From CAZBXD01 sp965216395 (lineage in GTDB: Bacteria > Pseudomonadota > Alphaproteobacteria > Micavibrionales > SZUA-601), in NCBI GenBank assembly GCA_965216395.1, contig OZ244156.1, forward strand, positions 496,001 through 560,000: 64,000 bases of DNA, written 5' to 3'. The notes under the pieces are model-generated. The model saw nothing but the letters and a program-made list of their open reading frames with translations. It was not told where the DNA came from and did no database searches. Shown here in pieces: positions 1-9,153 of this stretch. The first letter of the stretch is position 1; each line of letters starts with the position of its first letter. A program made the translations under genes and the position numbers.

Positions 1-96
1 AAAGAAATCGGTAAAAATGCGCGTCGCATGATAAAAGAAAGATTTGACCCAACAAAAGCGGCCACAGCTATTTTTGAAAAGGTGTATAAAAATTAG
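1..96 (+). CDS. Glycosyltransferase, C-terminal end (partial)
   Basis: An open frame enters from the left edge and gives 31 residues ending in VYKN before a TAG stop. The segment ARRMIKERFDPTKAA has the pattern of the last helices of GT4-family glycosyltransferases, where a basic stretch is followed by F-x-P/W and an aliphatic helix. The next gene starts 2 bases after the stop, so this is probably the upstream member of the same polysaccharide operon. The catalytic part lies outside the window, so the family call rests on the tail and the context only. Confidence 0.6.
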   Translation, partial: KEIGKNARRMIKERFDPTKAATAIFEKVYKN

Positions 97-98
97 AT

Positions 99-1418
99 AT
101 GAATTATTCGTTATCAGAGTTTTTGGATAAATTTTCATTATTTTGTGCCGAGCAAAAAATTACCTATTGTTTTGCGCGTAACTATGATGATTTACCAACA
201 CAAAAACAATCAGGTGATTTGGACATGATCATATCACGCAACTGTATTGATGATATAATAAACTGGATACAAAATGACCCAGAACTTGCAATCGTGAACA
301 GAGTTGTTAAGAAAGATATGTGTAGTATCTTTCTATTTGGTATATCTTGGGGGAATCATTTTAACGCTATTCAAATTGATTTTTTCCATGAGATTTCGTG
401 GAAAGGAATTCCTTTCTTGCCCGTTGATAATGTTTTAATGCGTAGCAAAGCTTTGTCCAAAGAAAAAAAACATATCAGACGTCCTGATCCGATAGATGAA
501 ATGGTGATCAGCTTTTTTTCAACAGTAATGAATCATGGCCTTGTTAAAGAAGAATACTGGAAAAAGTGGCGTAACATCATACAAAAAAAACCGCAAATGT
601 TACGCGATAAATTTAAAAGACGCATGGATGAATTTTATGCGCATGCCTTAATTGACCATATTGAACGAGATGATAAAGAAGGTATATTGAAAAATATATG
701 GCGCTGGCGCATCGGGTTTTTTAAAAAACAATGGTATGAAGAAGGGCTCCATTCTCTTTTATGGGTTCTACACTATTTCTGGTGTGAATTTAAAGTCAGA
801 GTTCAAACAAAAAAAATATTCCGTATGGCTTTTTTTGGTGTTGATGGTGCGGGTAAGACAACCTTACTCCACGCAGTTGCAACTGCGCTAATATATTTTT
901 CGAAAGAGCAAAAAAATTTTCATGTTCGCCCTTTTATATTTACAAATAAAAATGATAACCCAAAGGCTATACTTCATAATCCACATGCGAAGCCAAACCG
1001 GTCAAAAATATTATCAATTATAAAATTATTTTATTTTATGGTCATTTATTGGATTGATCTCATTAAATGGCGCCGTGAACCAAGCATTGAAATTTATGAT
1101 CGTTATTTCCATGACATCATCGTTGATCCCAAACGTTATCGTTATGGCGCGTCAGAGAAATGGTTGCATTTCTTTTCTTATTTTTTACCAAAATTAGATT
1201 TAGTTATTTTAGTCGATATTGATGCTGAAACGGCGCAATCACGAAAACAAGAAGTTACATTTGAAGAAACAAAATCTCAAGTGAAAGCTTATCGCCAGAT
1301 GGTCAAAAACTATTTTAAAAATCCCCTAATTCTTTCTGGTAAAGATGATCTAGAAAGCAATGCTCAAATTATTCAAGAACGTATTGTTGAAATATTAAAG
1401 GCAAAACATAGTGCTTAA
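99..1418 (+). CDS. Thymidylate-kinase-like P-loop protein with nucleotidyltransferase-like N-terminus
   Basis: This 439-residue protein has two parts. The N-terminal part, about residues 15-130, contains a GDLDMII segment of the kind seen in nucleotidyltransferase-like domains. The C-terminal part, from about residue 240, is a P-loop domain with Walker A GVDGAGKTT (about 247-255) and a later YDRY motif resembling the DR motif of thymidylate kinases. Two-part proteins of this kind occur in glycan clusters, where their substrate is usually unknown. It starts 2 bases after the preceding glycosyltransferase and overlaps the next gene by 8 bases. A role in sugar or nucleotide phosphorylation for glycan synthesis is inference. 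Confidence 0.65.
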   Translation: MNYSLSEFLDKFSLFCAEQKITYCFARNYDDLPTQKQSGDLDMIISRNCIDDIINWIQNDPELAIVNRVVKKDMCSIFLFGISWGNHFNAIQIDFFHEISWKGIPFLPVDNVLMRSKALSKEKKHIRRPDPIDEMVISFFSTVMNHGLVKEEYWKKWRNIIQKKPQMLRDKFKRRMDEFYAHALIDHIERDDKEGILKNIWRWRIGFFKKQWYEEGLHSLLWVLHYFWCEFKVRVQTKKIFRMAFFGVDGAGKTTLLHAVATALIYFSKEQKNFHVRPFIFTNKNDNPKAILHNPHAKPNRSKILSIIKLFYFMVIYWIDLIKWRREPSIEIYDRYFHDIIVDPKRYRYGASEKWLHFFSYFLPKLDLVILVDIDAETAQSRKQEVTFEETKSQVKAYRQMVKNYFKNPLILSGKDDLESNAQIIQERIVEILKAKHSA

Positions 1419-2682
1419 TAAAAAATTGCAACAATTTAATACCCCTCTTTTCTTGCAACTTGTTTGTTTCATGATTGCGGTTTCTTTTAGCGCGGGTGGG
1501 GGTGAATATGCTGATAAATTAACGACATATAACGCCTTTATATATTTTAAATTGTTTTTCCTTATCTGTCCGGTTTTGTTTACTTTGAAAATATTTTTGA
1601 TCAATAGAGAGTTATTCTTTATTAAAATGCGTGTCGTCTTGGCAAAGCATTATCCATTATTAGGATATTTTTTCTTTGCCTACCTATCCATTATTTTTGC
1701 GTATGACTGGTATTTCTCTTTGCTGCGGTTGCTTTATACCAGCCTTGCAGTGTGTTCGCTTATTTGCTTAATGGTTCAATATTATTGGTATGAATCATTT
1801 AATTTAAAACAAAATATCTATCACCATTTGAGTTGTTTTTACGCTATTTTCCTTGTTTTAATCACAATCATAAGCCTTTCAAATTGGCATAACGTTTATA
1901 ATATTAGAGGAGCTATTCAAAAACTGGGTATGATACATCCCAATACGGTGGCTTCGGTATGTGTTTATATTATTTTCCATGAAATTTTTAATTCTTTCAA
2001 ATCGGGTCGATTTTATAAAATACTCGGTTTTTTGAATCTAATCCTTGCTTTTGGGTTTATGAGCGCTATTTTCTCTCGCTCGGTTGTTTTGGCGTTTGTA
2101 ATAGCATTCATAGTCATTGGGATCTTTAAATTTTTTTGGTTTCGTGCCTATCGCGGATTGATTGCTATATTGGTTTTTCTTATGGTTTTACTTTCTTTTG
2201 CTTTAGCAATCTATCTGAATATCATTGATTTTGACAATATGGTTTCATGGGTATCTCGAACAGATACAGGGATTGATTTAATAACCTTAACGCATCGGAC
2301 AGAATTATGGGCTGAACTGTTTCAAAAACTTAATATCAAGGCCTTTTTAATTGGAAATGGATATGGTGTGATGACACCTGATTTTGGTATTCATTTTGGC
2401 ACAGGGATTATATACGGCGCACATAACCTATATCTATCGATTTTATTTGGTACAGGGATTTTTTCTCTTATCGCTTTTATGGTTTATCTATTGACTATTT
2501 TTATATCACTTTGCACAAGAAAGTCGGTTAACCTTCCCAATACCAGCTTACATGGTTTAGCGATGTTAACGTTTTTTATGGTGCATTCTTTGACCTCAAC
2601 TGAATTTAGTTTGAATTTAAGTATTAGTTTTGCCATCGTCCTGTTTATGTCGGGGATGATTTTTAAAAGAGATGACGTATGA
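1411..2682 (+). CDS. O-antigen polymerase/ligase-like membrane protein
   Basis: The 423-residue product is strongly hydrophobic, with about 10-12 predicted membrane segments. A polar segment before the last helices contains RTELWAELF and GNGYG, a layout typical of the Wzy/WaaL superfamily, which polymerises or ligates lipid-linked glycans at the periplasmic face. The start is GTG, overlapping the end of the previous gene by 8 bases, which suggests translational coupling. The stop overlaps the next start by 4 bases (ATGA). Polymerase and ligase cannot be separated from sequence alone. Confidence 0.75.
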   Translation: MLNKKLQQFNTPLFLQLVCFMIAVSFSAGGGEYADKLTTYNAFIYFKLFFLICPVLFTLKIFLINRELFFIKMRVVLAKHYPLLGYFFFAYLSIIFAYDWYFSLLRLLYTSLAVCSLICLMVQYYWYESFNLKQNIYHHLSCFYAIFLVLITIISLSNWHNVYNIRGAIQKLGMIHPNTVASVCVYIIFHEIFNSFKSGRFYKILGFLNLILAFGFMSAIFSRSVVLAFVIAFIVIGIFKFFWFRAYRGLIAILVFLMVLLSFALAIYLNIIDFDNMVSWVSRTDTGIDLITLTHRTELWAELFQKLNIKAFLIGNGYGVMTPDFGIHFGTGIIYGAHNLYLSILFGTGIFSLIAFMVYLLTIFISLCTRKSVNLPNTSLHGLAMLTFFMVHSLTSTEFSLNLSISFAIVLFMSGMIFKRDDV

Positions 2683-3881
2683 GAATTATCTTAATCGTTT
2701 ATAAAATTGAAAAGAATAAAGGATCAGAAGACGGGTGTGGTTATCACCTGGCGCTTAATTTATTGAAATCAACAGATCAAGTAACTTTAATATCGCGTGT
2801 TAATAATATTAAAAAACTTAAAAATGATCCCAAGTTCAAAAATATTGATTTAGTGGGAATCGATGTACCAAAACCGCTATCATATTTCAAAAAGAAAGGG
2901 CGAGGTATTATTCTTTATTATTATCTCTGGCAGTTTTTTGTTGGAAAATATGTGAATAAATTACAAGAAAATCAGATAATCGATATTATTCATCAACTCA
3001 ATTTCCATACAGATTGGGCACCACATTTCATTAAGAAAAAACACGCTAAAATTATTTATGGCCCTATCGGACATCACCAAAAAATCTCCAAGCGCTGGAT
3101 TCAAAACCCACATTTATTTTTTATGATTCAAGAAAATCTGAAACAGTTTGTGAAGAACTTTTTTTGGTATTGTGACCCCTTTGTTAAAAAAACAGCTCAA
3201 AATACGGATATTGTTTTTTACGGTAATCATAATATCGCACCACCTTATCAAAAATATCGAAACAAAGTGAGATGCCTGCCCTATGGGGGGAGTGTGTTTA
3301 AAACTAACCAAAAGAAAGATTTAAACCTGCCTTTACACATCATATTCGTTGGCCGTTTTGTTCATTTAAAAGGGATTATGCTGGTTATAGATATTTTTAA
3401 AGATTTTTTAGAAACCTATTCTTGTGATGCGGTTTTAACATGTATTGGCACAGGGCGCTTAGATGAAAAATTTAAGAGCCAGGTCAAGAAATATAAACTT
3501 GATCAAAAGGTGCGTTTCGTACCATGGATAAATCAAAAAGATTTAAAAGCCTTTTATCAAAAGGCACATGTGTTTCTCTATCCTAGTTTTGAGGCACAAG
3601 GTCTGGTTGTTTCAGAGGCTTTGTCTCAGGGATGCCCAGTTATATGTTTTCAAGGTACAGGTCCTGCCTTTATTGGCGGTGATGCTGCATTCACCGTTGA
3701 TCAAAATCAATCTTATTCTCAAGCGATACAGGCGTTTTCAGAACATTTGCAAAAAGTTTATTTATCACTTCAAGATGGTATAGAATATCAAAAACATTAC
3801 CAAAAAGCGATTGATCGGTATAAAAATCATCTGACTTGGTCTAAGATTGCTCAAAAATTGAGGGAAGCTTATGAAGAATAA
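2679..3881 (+). CDS. GT4-family glycosyltransferase
   Basis: The 400-residue protein has the two-domain GT-B pattern. The N-terminus carries KNKGSEDGCGYH, a GSE-type acceptor-side motif. The C-terminal half has IFVGRFVHLKG (about residue 220) and the donor-site E-x7-E region FEAQGLVVSEALSQG (about 305-320). It would transfer a sugar from an activated nucleotide donor to a lipid-linked glycan on the cytoplasmic face. The ATG overlaps the upstream stop by 4 bases, and its own end overlaps the next gene by 11 bases. The sugar transferred cannot be predicted. Confidence 0.85.
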   Translation: MRIILIVYKIEKNKGSEDGCGYHLALNLLKSTDQVTLISRVNNIKKLKNDPKFKNIDLVGIDVPKPLSYFKKKGRGIILYYYLWQFFVGKYVNKLQENQIIDIIHQLNFHTDWAPHFIKKKHAKIIYGPIGHHQKISKRWIQNPHLFFMIQENLKQFVKNFFWYCDPFVKKTAQNTDIVFYGNHNIAPPYQKYRNKVRCLPYGGSVFKTNQKKDLNLPLHIIFVGRFVHLKGIMLVIDIFKDFLETYSCDAVLTCIGTGRLDEKFKSQVKKYKLDQKVRFVPWINQKDLKAFYQKAHVFLYPSFEAQGLVVSEALSQGCPVICFQGTGPAFIGGDAAFTVDQNQSYSQAIQAFSEHLQKVYLSLQDGIEYQKHYQKAIDRYKNHLTWSKIAQKLREAYEE

Positions 3882-4908
3882 AAAACTTTATTGGTTGCGT
3901 AATGGGAAATTGAAAAGATGCTATGTTTATACGGGACGTCCTTGGAAATTGCAGCAAACTTATGGCTTTCTTTCTGGGTTGCGTAAAAAATTAGAGTCAT
4001 TTGTTTTATGTTTTCAATGGTATGTATACCCGTTTAAATCGATATGTCGCGCGCAAAAGATTAATGAAACATGGATGATTTTGAACGAAGTTGTTAAAAT
4101 TCAAGATGCTTTTTTACTCGATACCAGTTGGTACAAAAACACGGTTTTTATTGGCGCTGTTCGTGATCAATCAGGCAAAGAATATTTTGTAAAATTTTAT
4201 CAAGATCGTCATGAAGCAACCTATGCTGTTGAGCAAAGCGCCTTTATGAAAGAGTATTTTTCTAATTATTTTCAGATTTTAAAAATTGTTTCTCCCGCGC
4301 AGTGGATAACGTTTTCACCATTAATCCAACATAATACGGACAAAATACCATTTTCAGAAATATGGATGTCTATTCATGAATTTTCGAATGACTTCTACCA
4401 GAAATATTATCAAAATATCAAACCGCTTATTTCTTTTATTCATCATGATTTGGCTCAATTACTGAAACATCATGAAAATACACAAGATTTATGGTTAGAT
4501 ATTCAAAAATTTCTACATGATTATCAAGATCTCACAATACCAATGGTGCCTACACATGGTGATTTAGTGCCTTGGAATCTATTTTATGATCAAAATGGTG
4601 TGATAACATTGATTGATTATGAACGTTGTGGTTGGCATGTTCCGTATTATGATTTTTTTCATTTGATTGTCCAAACAGGCGCGATAAAGGGGCATATTTG
4701 TGATCTTAATATGTTATGGGCGGATGTTCCACATATAAGAGCAAAAGTCGTAATCTGGTTTGTTTTATATATGTTGGATCAATTACAATATGACTTAAAC
4801 AGCTATTACAGGCAAAAACAACAATATACACGTCTCAAAAAAATGATTAATATTAAAATTAATCTTTTGAAATCAGCATTAGGAGAGATCAATAAAGGTG
4901 ACGGCTAA
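3871..4908 (+). CDS. APH-like small-molecule kinase in the polysaccharide cluster
   Basis: This 345-residue protein has the catalytic signature of aminoglycoside-phosphotransferase/choline-kinase folds. THGDLVPWNLF (about residues 228-238) supplies the HxDxxxxN catalytic loop, and LIDYERCG supplies the metal-binding aspartate. It sits between two glycosyltransferases with overlaps of 11 bases on both sides, so it most likely phosphorylates a sugar or lipid glycan intermediate and is unlikely to be a resistance enzyme. The N-terminal 100 residues, rich in basic and aromatic residues, are less clearly assigned. Confidence 0.7.
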   Translation: MKNKKLYWLRNGKLKRCYVYTGRPWKLQQTYGFLSGLRKKLESFVLCFQWYVYPFKSICRAQKINETWMILNEVVKIQDAFLLDTSWYKNTVFIGAVRDQSGKEYFVKFYQDRHEATYAVEQSAFMKEYFSNYFQILKIVSPAQWITFSPLIQHNTDKIPFSEIWMSIHEFSNDFYQKYYQNIKPLISFIHHDLAQLLKHHENTQDLWLDIQKFLHDYQDLTIPMVPTHGDLVPWNLFYDQNGVITLIDYERCGWHVPYYDFFHLIVQTGAIKGHICDLNMLWADVPHIRAKVVIWFVLYMLDQLQYDLNSYYRQKQQYTRLKKMINIKINLLKSALGEINKGDG

Positions 4909-6712
4909 GCCAAAAATTTTATGTGTTCATCAAGGATATGAACTTTATGGTTCGGATAAAATGTTTATTGAAACATTACGCGCCGTTCGTTCACAATGGC
5001 CCGAAGCTGACATTACCGCACGAATTCCTCGCGATGGACCGCTAAAAGACATGCTTTTAGATCGTGTTGATGATGTTAAAATTGGTGATCTTTGGGTCTT
5101 AAGACGTGCCAATATAAAATGGCGTAATTGGCGTTCCATTCTGTCTTTATTTCCATTGATGTATCGTGCTTTGCATGAAATGCGTGAATATGACTTGATT
5201 TATATCAATACAATGATGGTTTGGAGCCATATTTTGGTTAATCGCTTTCACAAAAAGCCGAGTATCATCCATATCCATGAAAATAGCTCAGGCGTTGTGG
5301 GCTTTTTTCTTAATATAATGGCCTTTATTGCCGGGGGTGATTTTATTGCGAATGCACGTAGAACCTTTGATAGCTATAAATTAATATTCAGTTTTCGAAA
5401 GCATCTTGTCTATAACGGAGTGCCAGAAATAACTCAAAAACCTCAACCCCCAAGGTTGAAAAGAACGTTGAATCTATTACATGTGGGGCGATTTAATGAT
5501 TTTAAAGGGCAAGATGTTCTGATCAAGGCCATCTCTCGAATGCCGAAAGATTACCGGTCGCGCATTAAGATTCGCTTAGTGGGGAGTGTTTTTGATCAAC
5601 AGACTTTTTACTTAGATGATTTGAAAGCTTTGATCAAAGATTTGAAGGCTGAAAAACAAATTGAAATTTTGCCCTTTACCCATGATTTGTCTGATTATTA
5701 TCAATGGGCTGATTGTATTATTTTATGTTCAAAAAGCCCAAAAGAAACTTTTGGTTTAACCGTTGCAGAGGGCATGTCTTACGCGCGACCAGCTATTGTT
5801 TCTGATATTGGTGGTTTGCCAGAGCTTGTCGCTTCGGGTGAAAATGGCTTATTAGTTAAACCAAATGATGTTTGGTCTTTACGTGATGCTCTTATTCATT
5901 ATTTGAACTATCCGAAAGAGATCCAAACACATGGGGCTCAAGCCTACAAAGTTTTTCAGGATAAATTTTGCTTAAAAATTTATAACAAAAAGATTACGGA
6001 TGTTTTTAATCATATTCTCAATGATGAACACCGTTCAACGATTTGGCATCTTTATGCAATGCTTTTGCGTAAGGCGGGTAAAAACTATGACCCAGATCCA
6101 AATGTTTCAGACAGAGTTTTATTAGGTTCTTTACTATCGCGTTTTGCGTGGTTAATGCGTGGTTTTATCCGTTTTCGTAAAAAAGTTTTTATTGCGAGGG
6201 ATGTTTCCATTCGTGGTAAAGAGAATTTAACTATGGGAGAATACACAACTATTAATCGCGGTGCACAGATTGACGCCGTTGCAAAGAATCAGATCGTTTT
6301 TGGTGATCGTGTATCAATTGGTCCTTTTGTTGAAATTTCTTGTACTAGTCATTTTTCAAAATTGGGTAAGGGCATAAAAATAGGCGATGATAGCGCCATT
6401 GGTGGTTATAGTTTTATTGGGGCTTCTGGCGGGGTTGAAATTGGTTCTAATGTTATTATGGGACAATATGTGACATTTCATGCCCAAGATCATATCTATA
6501 AGAATAAAGATAAACCAATTAAAGATCAGGGGGTGACGGAGAAAGGTATAGTTATTGGCGATGATTGTTGGATTGGCGCTAAAGTGACTTTTCTCGATGG
6601 GGCTGAACTAGGTAACCGTTGTGTGGTTGCTGCGGGTTCAGTTGTAAAGGGGAAATTCCCTGATCATTCAATGATTGGTGGCGTGCCTGCCAAAGTGATT
6701 AAAGAAATCTGA
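4898..6712 (+). CDS. Fused glycosyltransferase / hexapeptide-repeat acyltransferase
   Basis: The 604-residue product joins two enzymes. Residues 1 to about 375 form a GT4 glycosyltransferase (LLHVGRFNDFKGQD, then ETFGLTVAEGMSYARP as the donor-site E-x7-E). From about residue 430, repeated I-G-x-x motifs (FGDRVSIGPFVEI, IGDDSAIGGY, IGSNVIMGQY) form a left-handed beta helix ending in GGVPAKVIKEI, typical of CatB/maltose acetyltransferase relatives. The histidine-bearing loop FHAQDH is the likely acetyl-transfer site. Translation starts at GTG, inside the previous gene. The fusion would allow one polypeptide to add and acylate a sugar; the acyl group is unknown. Confidence 0.85.
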   Translation: MTAKPKILCVHQGYELYGSDKMFIETLRAVRSQWPEADITARIPRDGPLKDMLLDRVDDVKIGDLWVLRRANIKWRNWRSILSLFPLMYRALHEMREYDLIYINTMMVWSHILVNRFHKKPSIIHIHENSSGVVGFFLNIMAFIAGGDFIANARRTFDSYKLIFSFRKHLVYNGVPEITQKPQPPRLKRTLNLLHVGRFNDFKGQDVLIKAISRMPKDYRSRIKIRLVGSVFDQQTFYLDDLKALIKDLKAEKQIEILPFTHDLSDYYQWADCIILCSKSPKETFGLTVAEGMSYARPAIVSDIGGLPELVASGENGLLVKPNDVWSLRDALIHYLNYPKEIQTHGAQAYKVFQDKFCLKIYNKKITDVFNHILNDEHRSTIWHLYAMLLRKAGKNYDPDPNVSDRVLLGSLLSRFAWLMRGFIRFRKKVFIARDVSIRGKENLTMGEYTTINRGAQIDAVAKNQIVFGDRVSIGPFVEISCTSHFSKLGKGIKIGDDSAIGGYSFIGASGGVEIGSNVIMGQYVTFHAQDHIYKNKDKPIKDQGVTEKGIVIGDDCWIGAKVTFLDGAELGNRCVVAAGSVVKGKFPDHSMIGGVPAKVIKEI

Positions 6713-7794
6713 TGCTATCGTCCCATTACATTAAGCCATTAACGGGTTTACGAGCAGTGGCCGCTTTTTGGGTACTGCTTTTTCACCTTAGTCCACAAAT
6801 ACTAGCCATTTGGCAAAACACCGCATGGTTTGCTCCTTTAGTCCTGCAAGGATATTTAGCGGTTGATTTGTTCTTCGTTCTCAGCGGTTTTATCATCGCT
6901 CATCATTATGCGGCATCATGGAGAAGAGGGGATTATGTTATTTTTATTTGGCGCCGTTTAGCGCGTTTATATCCCGCCCATTTGGTGACACTTTTATCTG
7001 TTGCATTCATGGTCTTTATGGCGCAAGAGTTGGGGTATTCAATCAATAATCCAACGGATTACACGTTCAAATCATTTGTGGCCAATATATTTTTAGTTCA
7101 TGCTTGGTCTTTTCCAACAGTGATGACTTGGAACCATGTTTCATGGTCAATCAGCGCTGAATTCCTTGCTTATCTATTAACCCCAGTTTTCTTTTGGTTG
7201 ACTGCACATAAAAATAGAAGCTTAAAAACAAACGCGCTGTTGCTCTTTTTATTTTTGGCTATAACGCCATTAATTGTTTTTCTTATGCCTTTTTCATCCA
7301 ATGCGGCTTATGCAATTTTCCGTGTTTTAGGCGGTTTTGGCGCTGGTGTTGTGATCAATCAATTCTATCGAAATAAAATTGGTCACACTCTTAAATGGTC
7401 ATTGCTTATTTATTTAACGGTTTTAATGATAGTACTGGCCTCAGTTTTGACTTATTCTTTGCCCTCTTATCTCAGCTTTTTAGTGGTTCCTTTATTTGGA
7501 TTGTTAATTTACGGTGTTTCACAAGATATAAATAATCACTTTATGAATCTTCTAAATCATCGTTTTTTTCAATATTGGGGGTGTGTGTCTTATTCTTTAT
7601 ATATGGTACAATTTCTTGTCATTATGCCTTTGAGGAAATTCATTCCGATAAACATATTTTCTAAATATATGCTTTTGCATCAATGTGGGGTCTTATTCAT
7701 TGAAATTGCGGTAATTCTTATATTATCTATGATGACTTATCATATCGCTGAAAAGCCCATGCGGCAATTTCTCTATGCTTTTTTTAAAGAATAA
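6712..7794 (+). CDS. Acyltransferase family 3 membrane protein (OafA-like)
   Basis: The 360-residue integral membrane protein begins with KPLTGLRAVAAFWVLLFH, the characteristic opening of acyltransferase-3 proteins. It contains DLFFVLSGF in the second helix and WSISAEFLAY further on. About ten hydrophobic segments follow. Such enzymes O-acetylate or succinylate exported polysaccharides or lipids. The start codon shares one base with the upstream stop (TGATG), so it belongs to the same transcript. It converges with the rhamnose reductase gene, overlapping it by 11 bases. Confidence 0.85.
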   Translation: MLSSHYIKPLTGLRAVAAFWVLLFHLSPQILAIWQNTAWFAPLVLQGYLAVDLFFVLSGFIIAHHYAASWRRGDYVIFIWRRLARLYPAHLVTLLSVAFMVFMAQELGYSINNPTDYTFKSFVANIFLVHAWSFPTVMTWNHVSWSISAEFLAYLLTPVFFWLTAHKNRSLKTNALLLFLFLAITPLIVFLMPFSSNAAYAIFRVLGGFGAGVVINQFYRNKIGHTLKWSLLIYLTVLMIVLASVLTYSLPSYLSFLVVPLFGLLIYGVSQDINNHFMNLLNHRFFQYWGCVSYSLYMVQFLVIMPLRKFIPINIFSKYMLLHQCGVLFIEIAVILILSMMTYHIAEKPMRQFLYAFFKE

Positions 7795-8647
7795 TTTCCG
7801 CAACAATCTTTTGGATCTCATCGTGCCAATCCTTTGGTGATAAATCAAATTCATCCCATGTTTTTTGACAATCCATCACGGTGTAAATGGGTCTTTGAGC
7901 TATAAAATTTGTATCTTCAAGCGTTTTAGGCATTACCGTTGCTGTCAATTGAGTTAACGACATAATATGTTTCGTCAAATCATACCAGTTACAATCGGGG
8001 GTATTCGCAAAATGATAAATACCCCAGGCTTTAAAATTGGGATTTTGGATAGCTTGCGCTATATGGACAATGGCTGTTGATAAAGAATCAACAGATGTCA
8101 GGCTACCGAATTGATTATCAATGGCTTGAAGGGCACTTTGCCCTTTTGCCTGATTAATTGTTTTAGCAATATATTCGTTTTTATGTGTTGAAACGACCCA
8201 GCCAGCACGCAAAATAATATATTTTGTACAAAGGGTCTCTACCGCCTGTTCAGCAATCATTTTGGACAAACCATAGGCATTCATTGGTGCGGGTTCATCC
8301 TCTGGCGTGTATGGGGTGTTTTTTAAACCATTAAAGACATAGTTTGTTGAGAGTTGCATAAATGGAATATCATTTTTTGCACAGGCGCGCGCCATGACAG
8401 CCACCGCATCGCCATTGACAATATTGGCCTCATTTTGGTTGCGTTCTGCCCCGTCAATATCCGTATAACCTGAACAATTTATCACAATATCTGGTTTTGT
8501 GTCATCGATAATTTGCTTTATGCCAATACGATCAGATAAATCAAGATCATCACGGTTTATGCCTGAAACGACAAGATTGGCTTGGCGTAATTTCTTAAAA
8601 ACATTGGACCCGATTTGCCCATTTTCGCCAAAAAGTAATACTGTCAT
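7784..8647 (-). CDS. rfbD: dTDP-4-dehydrorhamnose reductase
   Basis: The 287-residue protein starts MTVLLFGENGQIGSNVF, the Rossmann GxxGxxG motif. It has a short-chain dehydrogenase YGLSKM active-site motif (Y-x3-K) near residue 128 and the ALQAIDNQFGSLTS substrate-loop segment typical of RmlD/RfbD. It catalyses the NAD(P)H-dependent last step of dTDP-L-rhamnose synthesis. RmlA, RmlB and RmlC are not in this window. The gene converges with the acyltransferase gene and its 5' end overlaps the GNAT gene by 53 bases. Confidence 0.9.
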   Translation of the reverse strand: MTVLLFGENGQIGSNVFKKLRQANLVVSGINRDDLDLSDRIGIKQIIDDTKPDIVINCSGYTDIDGAERNQNEANIVNGDAVAVMARACAKNDIPFMQLSTNYVFNGLKNTPYTPEDEPAPMNAYGLSKMIAEQAVETLCTKYIILRAGWVVSTHKNEYIAKTINQAKGQSALQAIDNQFGSLTSVDSLSTAIVHIAQAIQNPNFKAWGIYHFANTPDCNWYDLTKHIMSLTQLTATVMPKTLEDTNFIAQRPIYTVMDCQKTWDEFDLSPKDWHDEIQKIVAEIIL

Positions 8648-9086
8648 GTAGTTTTGCCCTTTTTTTAAAATAAATATGTTTTTCGTTTCTTATCATTTCA
8701 ACAAACCCTAACTTTATATAAAAATTTTGTGCCTCTATGTTGTTAATTGAGGTATGTAAAGTGTAAGGTTTTTTTAGATTTTGATACAAAGCCATTAATT
8801 TCTCAAGCGCATTGCCACCTAAACCTTGATTTTGATATCTGAGATATAAATACATTTGAGCAATGTTAATTTCTTTTTCTTTTTGTTGTATAGAAATATA
8901 ACCAATTAATTGGTTATTATTTAAAATTTTATAAGGTTCAGATTCTCCAATATCATTTTTAAATTTTTGTTTTTGCTCTCCTTCGTCCCATTTCATATCT
9001 CTTTTTATAAAATATTCGCTCAACGAGTCTTTTCGAATGTGGTACAAAAGCTCAATATCGTCAGTCTTTTCAAATTTAATACTCAT
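8595..9086 (-). CDS. GNAT-family N-acetyltransferase
   Basis: Starting at the ATG at 9086, the product is 163 residues. It has a GNAT core: an acetyl-CoA loop around YLRYQNQGLGGNALEKL (Q/R-x-x-G-x-G/A pattern) and the NIEAQNFYIKLGFVE motif typical of the C-terminal half. The substrate is unknown; cluster context would allow an amino-sugar. The C-terminal 17 residues run into the start of rfbD, a 53-base overlap that is longer than usual and may reflect a late frameshift or loss of the original stop. An upstream in-frame extension to 9272 lies opposite the next gene and was not accepted. Confidence 0.7.
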   Translation of the reverse strand: MSIKFEKTDDIELLYHIRKDSLSEYFIKRDMKWDEGEQKQKFKNDIGESEPYKILNNNQLIGYISIQQKEKEINIAQMYLYLRYQNQGLGGNALEKLMALYQNLKKPYTLHTSINNIEAQNFYIKLGFVEMIRNEKHIYFKKRAKLHDSITFWRKWANRVQCF

Positions 9087-9153
9087 AAGTTTCTTTCGTC
9101 GCGCGGTTGTATATAATAAATACTTTCTATTAATATAACGATTAAAATAGACC

